Assembly (NCBI RefSeq): GCF_015732185.1
Contig: NZ_WIQM01000004.1
Span: 310,001-374,000, forward strand
DNA from: Pectinatus haikarae
GTDB taxonomy: Bacteria > Bacillota > Negativicutes > Selenomonadales > Selenomonadaceae
Direction: 5' to 3'
Length of the DNA: 64,000 bases
Position 1 is the stretch's first letter. Each line of letters begins with the position of its first letter. The translations under genes were made by a program, and so were the position numbers. Below the pieces are notes generated by a model, which did no database searches, was not told the origin of the DNA, and saw nothing but the letters and a program-made list of their open reading frames with translations. Positions 1 through 8,363 of the stretch are shown here, one piece after another.

Positions 1-73
1 AAGTTTAGCCGGCAGGACGATCTTCATATAAATAAGATCAATGATGTGTTTACTGTTCAATCTAATTTCAAAT

Positions 74-967
74 TTATCTGCGCCATAATTTATCTGCTGC
101 TGCGCTTAATTTTTTTTTATTTTCATCAGTCAGTGCAGACAAGGGTTCCTTGCAATATTCCTGTATAGGCTTATGCATTTCCTTCATGGCCCATTTCATA
201 ACAGGATTAAAAGTGGAATTGATTTCATAGAAACTCATATATTTATCTATTTGCCGCTGCAGCTGCTTTATCCGTTCAAGATCTTCCTGCCGGAGAGATT
301 CTATAACTTCATGGCACAGTTTGGGATAAACATTGGAAATAGCTCCTATGCAGCCGTTGCCGCCGGATATTACGGAGGCAATGCAGTTATTGTCGTATCC
401 GGTAAAAATTTTGAAATCGGGATAATTGGGCTTGATATCCTGTATATATTTTTGGGTATGGCGCAGCACAGGATGGGTATCTTTTACGCCGACAAGATTT
501 TTGTGCTTTGCCAGCAGTCGTAAAATAGTGTCGCTGGATACATCATAGCCTGTCCGATCGGCATAATTGTAAATGAGAACATTGCCGTTTATTTTGCTGA
601 GTATATCATCATAGTAATTGAATACATCTTCCTGACTGCAGGCACTGTAATAAGGTCCTACTATGATTGCTGCATCGGCACCTGCTGCCAGAACCTCATT
701 TGACAAACTGATTGTTTCGGATTTAGCCATACGTCCTGTGCCGGCAAGGACAATTACCCGGTGATCGATATATTTTACGGCATCAAGAAGCAGTGACTTG
801 ATTTCATCATAGGTAAAGGCATAGAATTCACCGGCACTGCCGCCGCTTAAAACACCATCTATCCCGGCTTCTACAAGTCCGTCATATAGTACGTGCATAT
901 CCTCATAAATCACACTGCCAGATTCATTTATTGACGTTAAAATAGGACATATATATTTGCACTCCAT
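74..967 (-). CDS. DapA/NanA-family aldolase, probable 2-keto-3-deoxy-L-fuconate aldolase
   Basis: A 297-residue class I aldolase of the dihydrodipicolinate synthase/N-acetylneuraminate lyase family, a cytoplasmic TIM barrel. The GGSAGEF loop (about residues 42-48), the tyrosine of the IYNYADRTG segment (Y133) and the Schiff-base lysine of VGVKD (K162) are all present, so it should be active on a pyruvate-releasing substrate. It is the last gene of the fucose operon and starts 5 bases after the lactonase-mutarotase stop, with a good AAGGGAGA ribosome site. The context favours cleavage of 2-keto-3-deoxy-L-fuconate to pyruvate and L-lactaldehyde, as proposed for Cj0481 of Campylobacter jejuni. 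A role in lysine synthesis is unlikely here. The family is certain; the substrate is inferred. Confidence 0.85.
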   Translation of the reverse strand: MECKYICPILTSINESGSVIYEDMHVLYDGLVEAGIDGVLSGGSAGEFYAFTYDEIKSLLLDAVKYIDHRVIVLAGTGRMAKSETISLSNEVLAAGADAAIIVGPYYSACSQEDVFNYYDDILSKINGNVLIYNYADRTGYDVSSDTILRLLAKHKNLVGVKDTHPVLRHTQKYIQDIKPNYPDFKIFTGYDNNCIASVISGGNGCIGAISNVYPKLCHEVIESLRQEDLERIKQLQRQIDKYMSFYEINSTFNPVMKWAMKEMHKPIQEYCKEPLSALTDENKKKLSAAADKLWRR

Positions 968-972
968 AAATT

Positions 973-2094
973 TTAGTCTCCCTTTGGTATTTTTTTGTTT
1001 AGATCATATACGGGCTGCATATCAGCCCACCATTCATCCTTAGCGGCACCTTCTATGCGTGTTTGGCATGGATCTGTTTCCTTCCACCATTGTATGGTTT
1101 CGGGATCATGTGCCATCTTTTCCATATCGTATTCATAGTCATCACCGCAGTATTCCATGATTGAAAAAAGCAGATCATCACGATTGAAGATTTTGTATTG
1201 GTTTATGCCGCACTGCCTGATCATTTCATTTACACTCGGATAAGGAGAGGCATGCAGTTTTTTATAATATGATGCTTTTTCAGTCCGAAGGCGTATGACA
1301 CTGGCCCTGATCTGAGGTTTATTGATTTTATATAGTTTCTTTGCATTTTTGCTGAAAAAATCGGCATTATCATTAAAATATTTTCTTAATGTGTTTAAAT
1401 GTTCATCAAAAGATGAATAAAGACTAATAACAGGAAAATTTGAAGCGTAGAGTAGTCTTGAGGTACGGAAAATGCTTGTCAGAAAATCAAGCAGTTTTTT
1501 CAGAAATACTGTATCACCGGTGGGAAAACCGGAAACTTTGCAATATACATTTGGCAGGCTTGCCAGCTTTTTCATGATTTGCTGATAATCGGTATTAAAT
1601 TCTGTTATATTGCCGCAATGATTGATAACTGCCTTTACCTGAGGTACGGAAGAAAGAGCTTTATGCAGATCTGTCAGCTCTTCCACTCGGTTGCAGCTTT
1701 CAAAAATCAGATCATTGTCCGCCAAAATTTCAAGACCCTCGATAAAATCTTTTTTCAAGCAGCGCCCACGCGGTGACTGCACAGTGTGAAGCGGTTCTCT
1801 GACACCTGCCACACCTAAAGGCAGCCGCATGCTTTTGCATAACTGTGCCCGCATTATTTTGGCGAGTATCAGAGGGTGATTAAGGTTGAATATAAATTCA
1901 TCTTCTTTTGCGGTATTATCACAGTCTACCTCTACGTAGACACCTCCTTTGAAAAGCACATCATGACTGCCGTAGATTTTGCAAAGATTGTCCATAGTAT
2001 AGTTTTTTTTCAATGACGGGTAAGCTTCAAGCCAGGGCAGATTTAAAACATTTAAATCCCAGATATGAAAATGACTGTCTACAATTTCCAGCAT
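973..2094 (-). CDS. Fused L-fuconolactonase (amidohydrolase) and L-fucose/L-rhamnose mutarotase
   Basis: A 373-residue protein with two parts. Residues 1-260 are a COG3618-type amidohydrolase, with a metal-binding HFH (H8, H10) in SHFHIWD and INHCG (H159). Residues 263-365 match the RhaM/DUF718 mutarotase family, with a candidate catalytic histidine in KKLHASP (H281) and the WW pair near 337. In Campylobacter the corresponding functions are separate neighbours (Cj0487, Cj0488). The catalytic Asp of the usual GSDWPV motif is Asn here (YASNFPV, N219), as also happens in some amidohydrolase subgroups. The ATG at 2094 is preferred because AAGGAG lies 8 bases before it; an in-frame GTG three codons upstream overlaps that site. 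Predicted to hydrolyse L-fuconolactone and interconvert L-fucose anomers. Confidence 0.8.
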   Translation of the reverse strand: MLEIVDSHFHIWDLNVLNLPWLEAYPSLKKNYTMDNLCKIYGSHDVLFKGGVYVEVDCDNTAKEDEFIFNLNHPLILAKIMRAQLCKSMRLPLGVAGVREPLHTVQSPRGRCLKKDFIEGLEILADNDLIFESCNRVEELTDLHKALSSVPQVKAVINHCGNITEFNTDYQQIMKKLASLPNVYCKVSGFPTGDTVFLKKLLDFLTSIFRTSRLLYASNFPVISLYSSFDEHLNTLRKYFNDNADFFSKNAKKLYKINKPQIRASVIRLRTEKASYYKKLHASPYPSVNEMIRQCGINQYKIFNRDDLLFSIMEYCGDDYEYDMEKMAHDPETIQWWKETDPCQTRIEGAAKDEWWADMQPVYDLNKKIPKGD

Positions 2095-2106
2095 TTTGCC
2101 CACTCC

Positions 2107-3360
2107 TTATACTTCAACTTGATGGTGTTCAGCCGCATCAAGTTCGATACTGCAGCCTTTGAAACTGTACCATGTAACAAACAAATAACAGGGAGCTAAA
2201 AGCAGGTATCCGGCTGCGGTGCCAAAATTATCTGCCACATGTCCCATGAAAAAAGGCATTATAGCACCACCAACGATACTCATAATGATTATGCTGGAAG
2301 CCGTTTTTACGAGATTTTCCGGTATATGCACAATGCTTAACGCAAAAATAGTCGGGAAACTGATCGACATGAAGAAAAAAGAAGCAATAAGTAAAAATAC
2401 GCTTACGCTGCCCGATGTGATGTTGAGGAGCAGCATTATAAATACATTTATTATAGAATATATACCGAGTATTTTACTGGCACTGAATTTTTTCATCAAT
2501 GGAGTGGTTACTATTCTGCCTGCCATAAAGGCGATCAAGGCTATACCAAAAAAATAAGCTGCTTTACTGTCCGACAACCCGTGCCAATGCTCAACACTAT
2601 AATTTATAAAAAATGCTCCGGCTCCCACTTGTGCCGCAATATAGAAAAATTGTGCCATAGCACCCAGCCGGAAATGACGGTAACTGAAAAGCTGTCCGTA
2701 TGTCCCACTGCCCTTTGCCGCGTCTTCACCCCCGGATATTTCGGAACCTTCAGGGAGTTTTACTGCCAGAAAAGTTATGAGCAAACATATGACTATGGCT
2801 GCTATTCCGACATAAACCATTTGGACATTGCGCATATTTGCGGCAATATCGGAACCGTTGGCAATGGACAAAAATAAGCTGCCGCCTATTATCGGGCCGA
2901 TGAACTGCCCTACACCGTTGAAACTCTGGGCTACGTTTATACGAAAAGCCGCATCCTCATCGTGACCAAGTTTTGTTATATATGGATTGGCATTCGTTTC
3001 CAGACTGGCAAGACCGCAGGCAAGAATAAAAAACGCGCCGAGAAACATATAAAAACTGTGTACATTACTTGCCGGTATGATCAATAACGCTCCTACGGCA
3101 TACAAAAACAAACCCATGATGATGCCGCCTTTAAAACCGTACTTTTTTGCTACCAGCGATGCCGGTGTGGCAAATACGAAATATCCGCCGAAATAAGCTG
3201 CCTGTAAAAGTCCGGAAGTGGCTTTGGTTATGCCGAGCTGGTTCTGGAAATTCTTATTCATTACATCAAGCAGCCCATAACTCAGACCCCATAAAAAAAA
3301 TAAGGTAGTGACCAGACAAAAAGCTATTTTTATACTTTTGCTGCTTATTTTATTTTCCAT
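2107..3360 (-). CDS. fucP: FucP-type L-fucose:H+ symporter
   Basis: A 417-residue major facilitator protein of the FucP family with about 12 membrane segments. The amino end shows the family pattern: FFLWGLSYGLLDVMNKNFQ, then the KKYGFKGG loop after segment 2 and LETNANPYIT in segment 4. Its place between a fucose-dehydrogenase-like SDR and the lactonase-mutarotase supports L-fucose uptake across the inner membrane. The GGAGGAAGG ribosome site 5 bases before the ATG fixes the start. Other FucP-like carriers move glucose or galactose, so substrate choice rests on the neighbours. Confidence 0.88.
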   Translation of the reverse strand: MENKISSKSIKIAFCLVTTLFFLWGLSYGLLDVMNKNFQNQLGITKATSGLLQAAYFGGYFVFATPASLVAKKYGFKGGIIMGLFLYAVGALLIIPASNVHSFYMFLGAFFILACGLASLETNANPYITKLGHDEDAAFRINVAQSFNGVGQFIGPIIGGSLFLSIANGSDIAANMRNVQMVYVGIAAIVICLLITFLAVKLPEGSEISGGEDAAKGSGTYGQLFSYRHFRLGAMAQFFYIAAQVGAGAFFINYSVEHWHGLSDSKAAYFFGIALIAFMAGRIVTTPLMKKFSASKILGIYSIINVFIMLLLNITSGSVSVFLLIASFFFMSISFPTIFALSIVHIPENLVKTASSIIIMSIVGGAIMPFFMGHVADNFGTAAGYLLLAPCYLFVTWYSFKGCSIELDAAEHHQVEV

Positions 3361-3377
3361 TTTTCCTTCCTCCGTTT

Positions 3378-4157
3378 TCAGGTCAAGGCCCGATCAAGAT
3401 GAACATAACCGCCGTCCACGAATATCCACTGTGCAGTGGTATGCGAGGAGACCGGCGACAGCACGAAAACCGCCATGTCAGCAATTTCTTCAATAGTGGT
3501 GAAACGATGTTCGTAAGGAATTTTATCGGTAATAATTTTTTTTCTGGTCTCCGGATCATCAAAAGTTTTGATCCAGTTAGCATAAAGAGGCGTCCAGCAT
3601 TCGCTGACTACCACAGCATTACTGCGGACATGATCCTTTGCCAGAGCTGAAGCCCATTCTCGTGTCAGCCCAAGAATAGCACCTTTGGCGGCAGCATAGG
3701 CACTTGTTTTGCCTTGACCTGTCAGTGCTGTTTTTGAAGTAATATTTAGGATTGAACCATGACTGTCTTTCAAATACTGTACAGCTGAATGGACAAGCTC
3801 GTAATAATGGGTCAGGTTGCCATGCAGACTTTTTTCAAATTCCTGCCATGAGGTAGATTCCAAATCCTTGTTGTCATTTGCACCGGCATTATTGACGATA
3901 CCGTAAATACTGCCATGTCTTTTCGCGATATCATCAACAATAGGTTTTATTTTATCTGCTTCATTTAAGTCAATTTTAATAAATTCATAATTGTTGGTAT
4001 ATTTCTCCAACTTTTCTTTGAAATCGGCAGTGATTGCTGAGCGGGAAAGAATTATCGGAACAGCCCCCTCTCTGGCAAGAGCGATACTGATGCCGCTGCC
4101 TATTCCCTTACCTCCGCCCGTAACAAAAACTATTTTGTCTTTTAACTGTAAATCCAT
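3378..4157 (-). CDS. Short-chain dehydrogenase, probable L-fucose dehydrogenase
   Basis: A 259-residue classical SDR. The cofactor motif TGGGKGIG (13-20), NNAG (89-92) and the catalytic set S141, Y154 and K158 are intact. The carboxy end GGYVHLDRAL resembles L-fucose dehydrogenases of the FucX/Cj0485 type more than general 3-oxoacyl reductases. Expected reaction: NAD(P)-dependent oxidation of L-fucose to L-fuconolactone, the first committed step of the non-phosphorylated route. It lies between the dehydratase and the transporter, with a strong GGGAGGG ribosome site. Enzyme class is sure; the sugar is inferred from the operon. Confidence 0.85.
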   Translation of the reverse strand: MDLQLKDKIVFVTGGGKGIGSGISIALAREGAVPIILSRSAITADFKEKLEKYTNNYEFIKIDLNEADKIKPIVDDIAKRHGSIYGIVNNAGANDNKDLESTSWQEFEKSLHGNLTHYYELVHSAVQYLKDSHGSILNITSKTALTGQGKTSAYAAAKGAILGLTREWASALAKDHVRSNAVVVSECWTPLYANWIKTFDDPETRKKIITDKIPYEHRFTTIEEIADMAVFVLSPVSSHTTAQWIFVDGGYVHLDRALT

Positions 4158-4180
4158 CTAAAAGTCCCTCCCTATATTTT

Positions 4181-5698
4181 TTAAACTGTAGTAGCCAGAC
4201 GCCAGATAGAAAAATCATTCTGTTTATTTATTTCGGCTTTTGTCAGCATGCCATTACTGACTGCTGTGATAAAATCCAATATTTCTTCGCCCATTTCACA
4301 AGTGTTTTTTTCACCCGTTATGACAGCACCGGCATCAAGATCTATCATGTCATTCATTTTTCTGAATGTTTCAGAATTTGAAGATACTTTGATAGTAGGT
4401 ACGATAGGACTGCCGGTAGGTGTTCCGCGCCCCGTGGTGAATACGCATATGTTGCAGCCGCCCGCGGCCATTCCGCTCAATTGTTCAATGTCATTGCCCG
4501 GAGTATTCATCATAGTAAGCCCTTTGTCTGTGATTTGTTCGGCATATGCCTTTACAGCAGTTACCGGCTGGCTGCCTGCTTTATAAATGCAGCCCAATGA
4601 TTTTTCTTCTATACTGCTTAGTCCACCCTCAATATTTCCGGGACTGGGATTGGCACCACGAATATCCGCGTGTGCGTCTATAACAGCCTGTTCAAAACCT
4701 CGGACTGTGTCAAGTATATCTTTTTTTACTTTTTCATTTTCAGCCCGCTCCGCCAAAAGATGTTCGGCACCGATCAATTCTGTAGTTTCGGCTAAGATCA
4801 CGCTTCCGCCATGTTCGATAACAATATCAGAAACTGCACCCAGACTAGGATTGGCGCTCAGTCCTGAAAAACTGTCGCTGCCACCGCATTCTGTACCGAG
4901 AATAACATCAGCCAGGGTACCTTCGGTTTTTTTCCCCTGAACAGCTTCCGCAAGCATCTTTTTGACGATTTTCACACCTTGTTTTATAGTTTCATTGACA
5001 CCGCCAACTTCCTGAATTACAAGATGGTGAACTTTTTTATAAGGCGCGCGTTCACTGATTTCTTTTGCTACGTCTTCGGCTGGGACACCTTCACAGCCGA
5101 GTCCCACTACCAGAACGCCATACACATTCGGATTTGCGCCTGTGCCGACTATCACAGATTTTGTCTGAGCGGCGTCATAGGATAATTCACTGCAGCCATG
5201 CTGATGAGTCACATAAACTACGTTTGTTTCCTGAGTGGCGGATAGATCACTGTAAATAATAGAGTTAGCTATTTGTTCAACGGTTTTGTTTGCGCAATGG
5301 ACACTGGGAATTACTAAGATATGATTACGAAAACCAAAACTGCCATCACCTCTGCGGTAGCCCATAAGCGAATATTTTTTATCGCTGTGTGCAGTCTCGG
5401 GATGGATGAGGCGGCTCTGTATGATTTTTCTTACCTTGGAATCGGTATCGCCCCGGCCGCGCTCGCTTTCAAGATTGTGGATATGCACCCACTGACCTGC
5501 TTTTATATCACTTGCGGCAACGCCTATATGCGAACCATATTTAATGATGGTTTTCCCTTGGCGAATGTCTGTCGTGGCAAATTTATGACCCTGCTTTATA
5601 TCTTGGAGAAGAACGGTGTCCAGAGCAATGTCGCCTTTTGGCAGAAACTTTAATGCTGTTGCGACATTATCTGCCACATTTACATGCAATGCTTTCAT
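4181..5698 (-). CDS. uxaA: UxaA-family sugar-acid dehydratase, probable L-fuconate dehydratase
   Basis: A 505-residue altronate-dehydratase-like protein. An amino-terminal SAF domain (about 1-90) precedes the large UxaA domain with its Cys-rich iron-site motifs (GCSE, GLGCEG, GTECGGSD, GGCNICVF). It is the first gene of the fucose operon. In C. jejuni the same protein is encoded as two ORFs (Cj0482/Cj0483) and is assigned to fuconate dehydration; here it is one chain. The ATG at 5698 is chosen over an in-frame upstream ATG because AAAGGAAG precedes it, and the extra 19 upstream residues overlap the leader just after the promoter. An altronate role is possible but no uxaB or uxaC is nearby. 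Confidence 0.82.
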   Translation of the reverse strand: MKALHVNVADNVATALKFLPKGDIALDTVLLQDIKQGHKFATTDIRQGKTIIKYGSHIGVAASDIKAGQWVHIHNLESERGRGDTDSKVRKIIQSRLIHPETAHSDKKYSLMGYRRGDGSFGFRNHILVIPSVHCANKTVEQIANSIIYSDLSATQETNVVYVTHQHGCSELSYDAAQTKSVIVGTGANPNVYGVLVVGLGCEGVPAEDVAKEISERAPYKKVHHLVIQEVGGVNETIKQGVKIVKKMLAEAVQGKKTEGTLADVILGTECGGSDSFSGLSANPSLGAVSDIVIEHGGSVILAETTELIGAEHLLAERAENEKVKKDILDTVRGFEQAVIDAHADIRGANPSPGNIEGGLSSIEEKSLGCIYKAGSQPVTAVKAYAEQITDKGLTMMNTPGNDIEQLSGMAAGGCNICVFTTGRGTPTGSPIVPTIKVSSNSETFRKMNDMIDLDAGAVITGEKNTCEMGEEILDFITAVSNGMLTKAEINKQNDFSIWRLATTV

Positions 5699-5733
5699 CG
5701 AGACACTTCCTTTTGTTAGTATATAAAAACTTA

Positions 5734-5753
5734 GTTCGTATATAATTACAAAC
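5734..5753. promoter_or_regulatory. Candidate operator at the fucose operon start site
   Basis: GTTCGTATATAATTACAAAC is an imperfect inverted repeat: 7-base arms with 6 of 7 matching, and a 6-base centre. It lies immediately downstream of the -10 box, over the expected transcription start. That placement suits a repressor, most simply the adjacent IclR-type regulator. Binding is inferred. Confidence 0.5.
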
Positions 5754-5755
5754 AT

Positions 5756-5784
5756 ATTATATCAAAGCATAAAATATAGGTCAA
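5756..5784 (-). promoter_or_regulatory. Sigma-70-type promoter of the fucose operon
   Basis: On the minus strand TTGACC and TATAAT are separated by exactly 17 bases, close to consensus. The predicted start lies about 50 bases upstream of the dehydratase ATG, giving a short leader that contains the candidate operator. Confidence 0.8.
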
Positions 5785-5831
5785 GATAATATTTTGACAA
5801 CTTCGTTAAGTATCAATTTTCTGTCATTACT

Positions 5832-5861
5832 AAAAAAAAGACCACTCGACGTGCAGTGATC
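5832..5861 (-). terminator. Intrinsic terminator of the IclR regulator gene
   Basis: On the minus strand GATCACT pairs with AGTGGTC (7 pairs including one G-U) and is followed by eight T. It lies about 40 bases after the regulator stop codon and upstream of the fucose promoter, which separates the two transcripts. Confidence 0.75.
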
Positions 5862-5901
5862 TGTTTAGTAAAAATTTTATTTTGTATTATACAATAAGAT
5901 A

Positions 5902-6675
5902 TTAATCAGAGAATAATTTTATGCCACCGGGTAGAGAAGATATTTCTGTTTCGATGGCTCTTTCGTGAAATCGTAATACATTTATAATATGTTCTATTTT
6001 TTCTGGTGTGGAGCGGAATATAGGCAGACTGACACTGATGGCAGCCTGTATTTTATTTTCTATCTTAATAGGAACGGCAAGACATTCAATGTCTATATTT
6101 GTCTCGCCGATTTCATGCGCATACCCTTTTTTCCGAACCTCTTGCAAAGTTTTTAAGAGACCAGTTCTGCTGGCAACAGTGTTTGCTGTGTAAGAAAAGA
6201 GCTTTTCCGGATACAATATGGTGATATTTTTCTCGGTCAGACCACTTAAGAGGCATTTGCCCAGAGCCGTGGCATAAGCAGCAATAGTTTTTCCGGCAGA
6301 TGATTCAATACGTATAGCCTGCTTTGGTTCAGTTTTTTCTATATAAAGAACATCTTTCCCGTCTAAAATGCCCAACTGGCATATTTCATCACAGGAAGTG
6401 ACGATTTCGCGCATATGCGGTTTGAGTATATACAGATAGCTGAGCGAATGAGCGTAAGAATATCCGAGCTTAAAAGCCCCTCTGCCTATTGAAATAAATG
6501 AGCCGTTGCTTTCAAGGTATTCTTTTTCTAAAAGTGTTGCAACTATGGGATGCAGCGTACCTTTTGCTATGCCGGTGCTGCGTGAAATTTCAGTTAAAGT
6601 AAGTCCCTTTTCATTATCATATATTGCCTTAAAAACTTCTAAGACGCGAAGTGTAGGCATATGTAATTTATCCAT
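5902..6675 (-). CDS. IclR-family transcriptional regulator, probable fucose operon regulator
   Basis: A 257-residue IclR protein. Residues about 8-65 form the winged helix-turn-helix (LTLTEISRSTGIAKGTLHPIV), and about 80-245 form the effector domain with AYATALGKCLLSG and the GYAHEIGE and CLAVPI segments typical of the family. It lies upstream of the fucose operon in the same direction, but its own terminator ends its transcript before the operon promoter. C. jejuni also has an IclR regulator (Cj0480c) beside the same gene set, so control by L-fucose or a pathway intermediate is likely. The ribosome site before the ATG is weak. Confidence 0.85.
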   Translation of the reverse strand: MDKLHMPTLRVLEVFKAIYDNEKGLTLTEISRSTGIAKGTLHPIVATLLEKEYLESNGSFISIGRGAFKLGYSYAHSLSYLYILKPHMREIVTSCDEICQLGILDGKDVLYIEKTEPKQAIRIESSAGKTIAAYATALGKCLLSGLTEKNITILYPEKLFSYTANTVASRTGLLKTLQEVRKKGYAHEIGETNIDIECLAVPIKIENKIQAAISVSLPIFRSTPEKIEHIINVLRFHERAIETEISSLPGGIKLFSD

Positions 6676-6708
6676 ATTTATCGCCGTTTCATAAATTTTA
6701 TTGTAGAA

Positions 6709-6724
6709 ATCATAATTTTATGAT
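6709..6724. promoter_or_regulatory. Palindrome upstream of the IclR gene
   Basis: ATCATAATTTTATGAT has perfect 7-base arms around a 2-base centre, about 35 bases upstream of the iclR-type start. It could be an autoregulatory operator, but it does not resemble the candidate operator at 5734-5753, so the same protein need not bind both. Confidence 0.3.
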
Positions 6725-6803
6725 GAAATATCAGGAGCAGATGCGAAAAACAATGTTGTTTTTCTTACGGTAAAAATATTAAGACTCTGAATTCGCGGGA
6801 ATA

Positions 6804-6965
6804 TTATTCATTGTATGATTGTTGGAGGTCGTAACGCAGTGCTTCCATGGCCCGTTTAGCCGCAGCCACATGGCACTCTGGAGTGCAGACAGAGCAGCGG
6901 CTGCATAATTTGTTAATGGCTTCTATAGCTTTTTCAATATTTTGCAGATCATCATTATTTTCCAT
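6804..6965 (-). CDS. Small 53-residue protein with a CxxCxxCxxxC motif
   Basis: A short gene supported by an AAAGAGG ribosome site 8 bases before its ATG and by its position 25 bases after the SGNH hydrolase stop, in the same direction. The product is 53 residues. A charged, probably helical start leads to C21, C24, C27 and C31 spaced as CxxCxxCxxxC, followed by His and another helical segment ending YDLQQSYNE. The spacing is that of a ferredoxin-type 4Fe-4S site but without the usual following proline, so a zinc site or redox-sensitive clasp is equally possible. The function is unknown. Confidence 0.6.
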   Translation of the reverse strand: MENNDDLQNIEKAIEAINKLCSRCSVCTPECHVAAAKRAMEALRYDLQQSYNE

Positions 6966-6990
6966 CAGTTAAGCCTCTTTATTTAAAGAT

Positions 6991-8268
6991 TTATAGCCGA
7001 GAGAGGATTACCGGGTATTTTTTTAACAGCGCAGTACTGATTGTTTCGCCGATTATTTTTTTGCCTGCAGCGTCAGGATGGAGTCCGTCAGTAGTAAAAC
7101 TGCTTTTTAGCAGCCCCTGATTATCGGCAAGGAGCAGATACGTGTCTATTGAGTCGGGATAGGAAAGTATCCAATGATTTAATAAGGAAAGTTGTCTTTG
7201 CCAGTCAGGTGCGGGTGTGATATCTATACGCTGCATTTTTTCGGGATAGATGGGACTGGCAGTGACCATAACAGGGATTATATTGTTGTCAAGGCATAAA
7301 CTGCGTATTGCCGAAAGATTTTGAATAGCTTCATCTGCGCTGATTCCGGCACGTATATCATTTATTCCGCCCATGATGACTAATATACGAGGATGGAAAG
7401 GCAGTACATCTTTGGAAAAACGATGCAGCATGGCTCCTGTGGTATCACCGCTGTAACCGATGTTTAAAATCGGTACGACGGAATAGGTCTGCCAATTGTA
7501 CATGGTATATCCTGGAGGAGTGCTGATAGCACCGCCGCCGTGAGTTATGCTGTCACCCAATGCGGCTACCTTTATATTCTTGTCGGTAACAGAAAAGTAG
7601 GATGGTGCGGACCAACGGCTTATAGGCTTATTATCAGCATCACGCGCCTGGACAGTCCAATAATACTTGCCCGCCTGTGTGTAAGCTGCCGGATCATAAA
7701 AATCAAATGTATCGTCGGTCTGATATTCATTAAGTAATTTGTCATGTGTCGGAACGTTGCTGTCATCGTCATAATATATGCGTAGAGTATATTTTGCGGC
7801 ATGAAGGTAGGGAATCCATGAATAAACGGGATAAAGCGGAGTATAAGCCATTTTATCGAACTGAGTGGTGGGAATAGGTCTGTCGCTGTTGATAATAGAA
7901 TTGCCCAGAGCTTTATAGGGACTGTAATCACTTATGGGATTGCCGTTGTAATCCAGTCCGCGCACCTGCCATTGCAGCTGATCGGGAGTTTCCGGTAAAA
8001 GTCCTGTATCCAATTCGTATCCTGTCGCGTAGATGGACTGTACAGCAGTTATCTGCTGACCTGTGAGCGCATTGCTGATATTAAGCTCATATTGAACCGC
8101 ATTGGGAACAGGTGACCACAAGATACTTATTTTGAGGGGCTGTTCTTTTACTGTTATACCATCAGCCACATTTTGTGCAGGAAGAGCGGCACAGGTATAA
8201 GAAAACTGCGATGCAAGCAAAACAGAAACGCAGAATGCAAATATTGCCTTAAACAAAGATAAAAGCAC
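6991..8268 (-). CDS. Secreted SGNH/GDSL-family hydrolase
   Basis: A 425-residue exported protein. After a signal-peptide-like start (cleavage probably after YTCAA, about residue 28) come roughly 200 residues with two repeated beta-sandwich-like segments (VQYELNIS..., AKYTLRIYYDD...). These resemble fibronectin-type domains that bind carbohydrate or wall material. The catalytic SGNH domain follows, with GDSITHGGG (block I Ser), GGINDI (block III Asn) and DGLHPDAAG (block V Asp-His). It should act in the periplasm or outside the cell, perhaps as a glycan deacetylase or esterase. The start is uncertain: the GTG at 8268 sits very close to AAAGGA, and a TTG four codons in is possible. Confidence 0.75.
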   Translation of the reverse strand: MLLSLFKAIFAFCVSVLLASQFSYTCAALPAQNVADGITVKEQPLKISILWSPVPNAVQYELNISNALTGQQITAVQSIYATGYELDTGLLPETPDQLQWQVRGLDYNGNPISDYSPYKALGNSIINSDRPIPTTQFDKMAYTPLYPVYSWIPYLHAAKYTLRIYYDDDSNVPTHDKLLNEYQTDDTFDFYDPAAYTQAGKYYWTVQARDADNKPISRWSAPSYFSVTDKNIKVAALGDSITHGGGAISTPPGYTMYNWQTYSVVPILNIGYSGDTTGAMLHRFSKDVLPFHPRILVIMGGINDIRAGISADEAIQNLSAIRSLCLDNNIIPVMVTASPIYPEKMQRIDITPAPDWQRQLSLLNHWILSYPDSIDTYLLLADNQGLLKSSFTTDGLHPDAAGKKIIGETISTALLKKYPVILSRL

Positions 8269-8302
8269 ATCCTTTAAAAAACTTTTAAATTTATTATAAC
8301 AT

Positions 8303-8336
8303 AAAAAGTACCAAACCGAATAAGTCGATTTGGTAC
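8303..8336 (-). terminator. Intrinsic terminator after ndh
   Basis: GTACCAAA and TTTGGTAC form perfect 8-base outer arms, with an inner CGA/TCG pair across one mismatch. On the minus strand the stem is followed by five T. It begins 28 bases after the ndh stop codon. Confidence 0.75.
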
Positions 8337-8363
8337 AAAATTATAGATAAATAAAGGCGGTAG

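Noticed and set aside
1-73. Start of another minus-strand gene at the left edge (MKIVLPAKL...).
   Set aside because: Only nine codons are visible and there is no ribosome site. It cannot be judged without sequence to the left.
6746-6763. AAAAACAA-TG-TTGTTTTT palindrome as a terminator of the small Cys-rich gene.
   Set aside because: It has almost no G or C and a 2-base loop, too weak to call with confidence.
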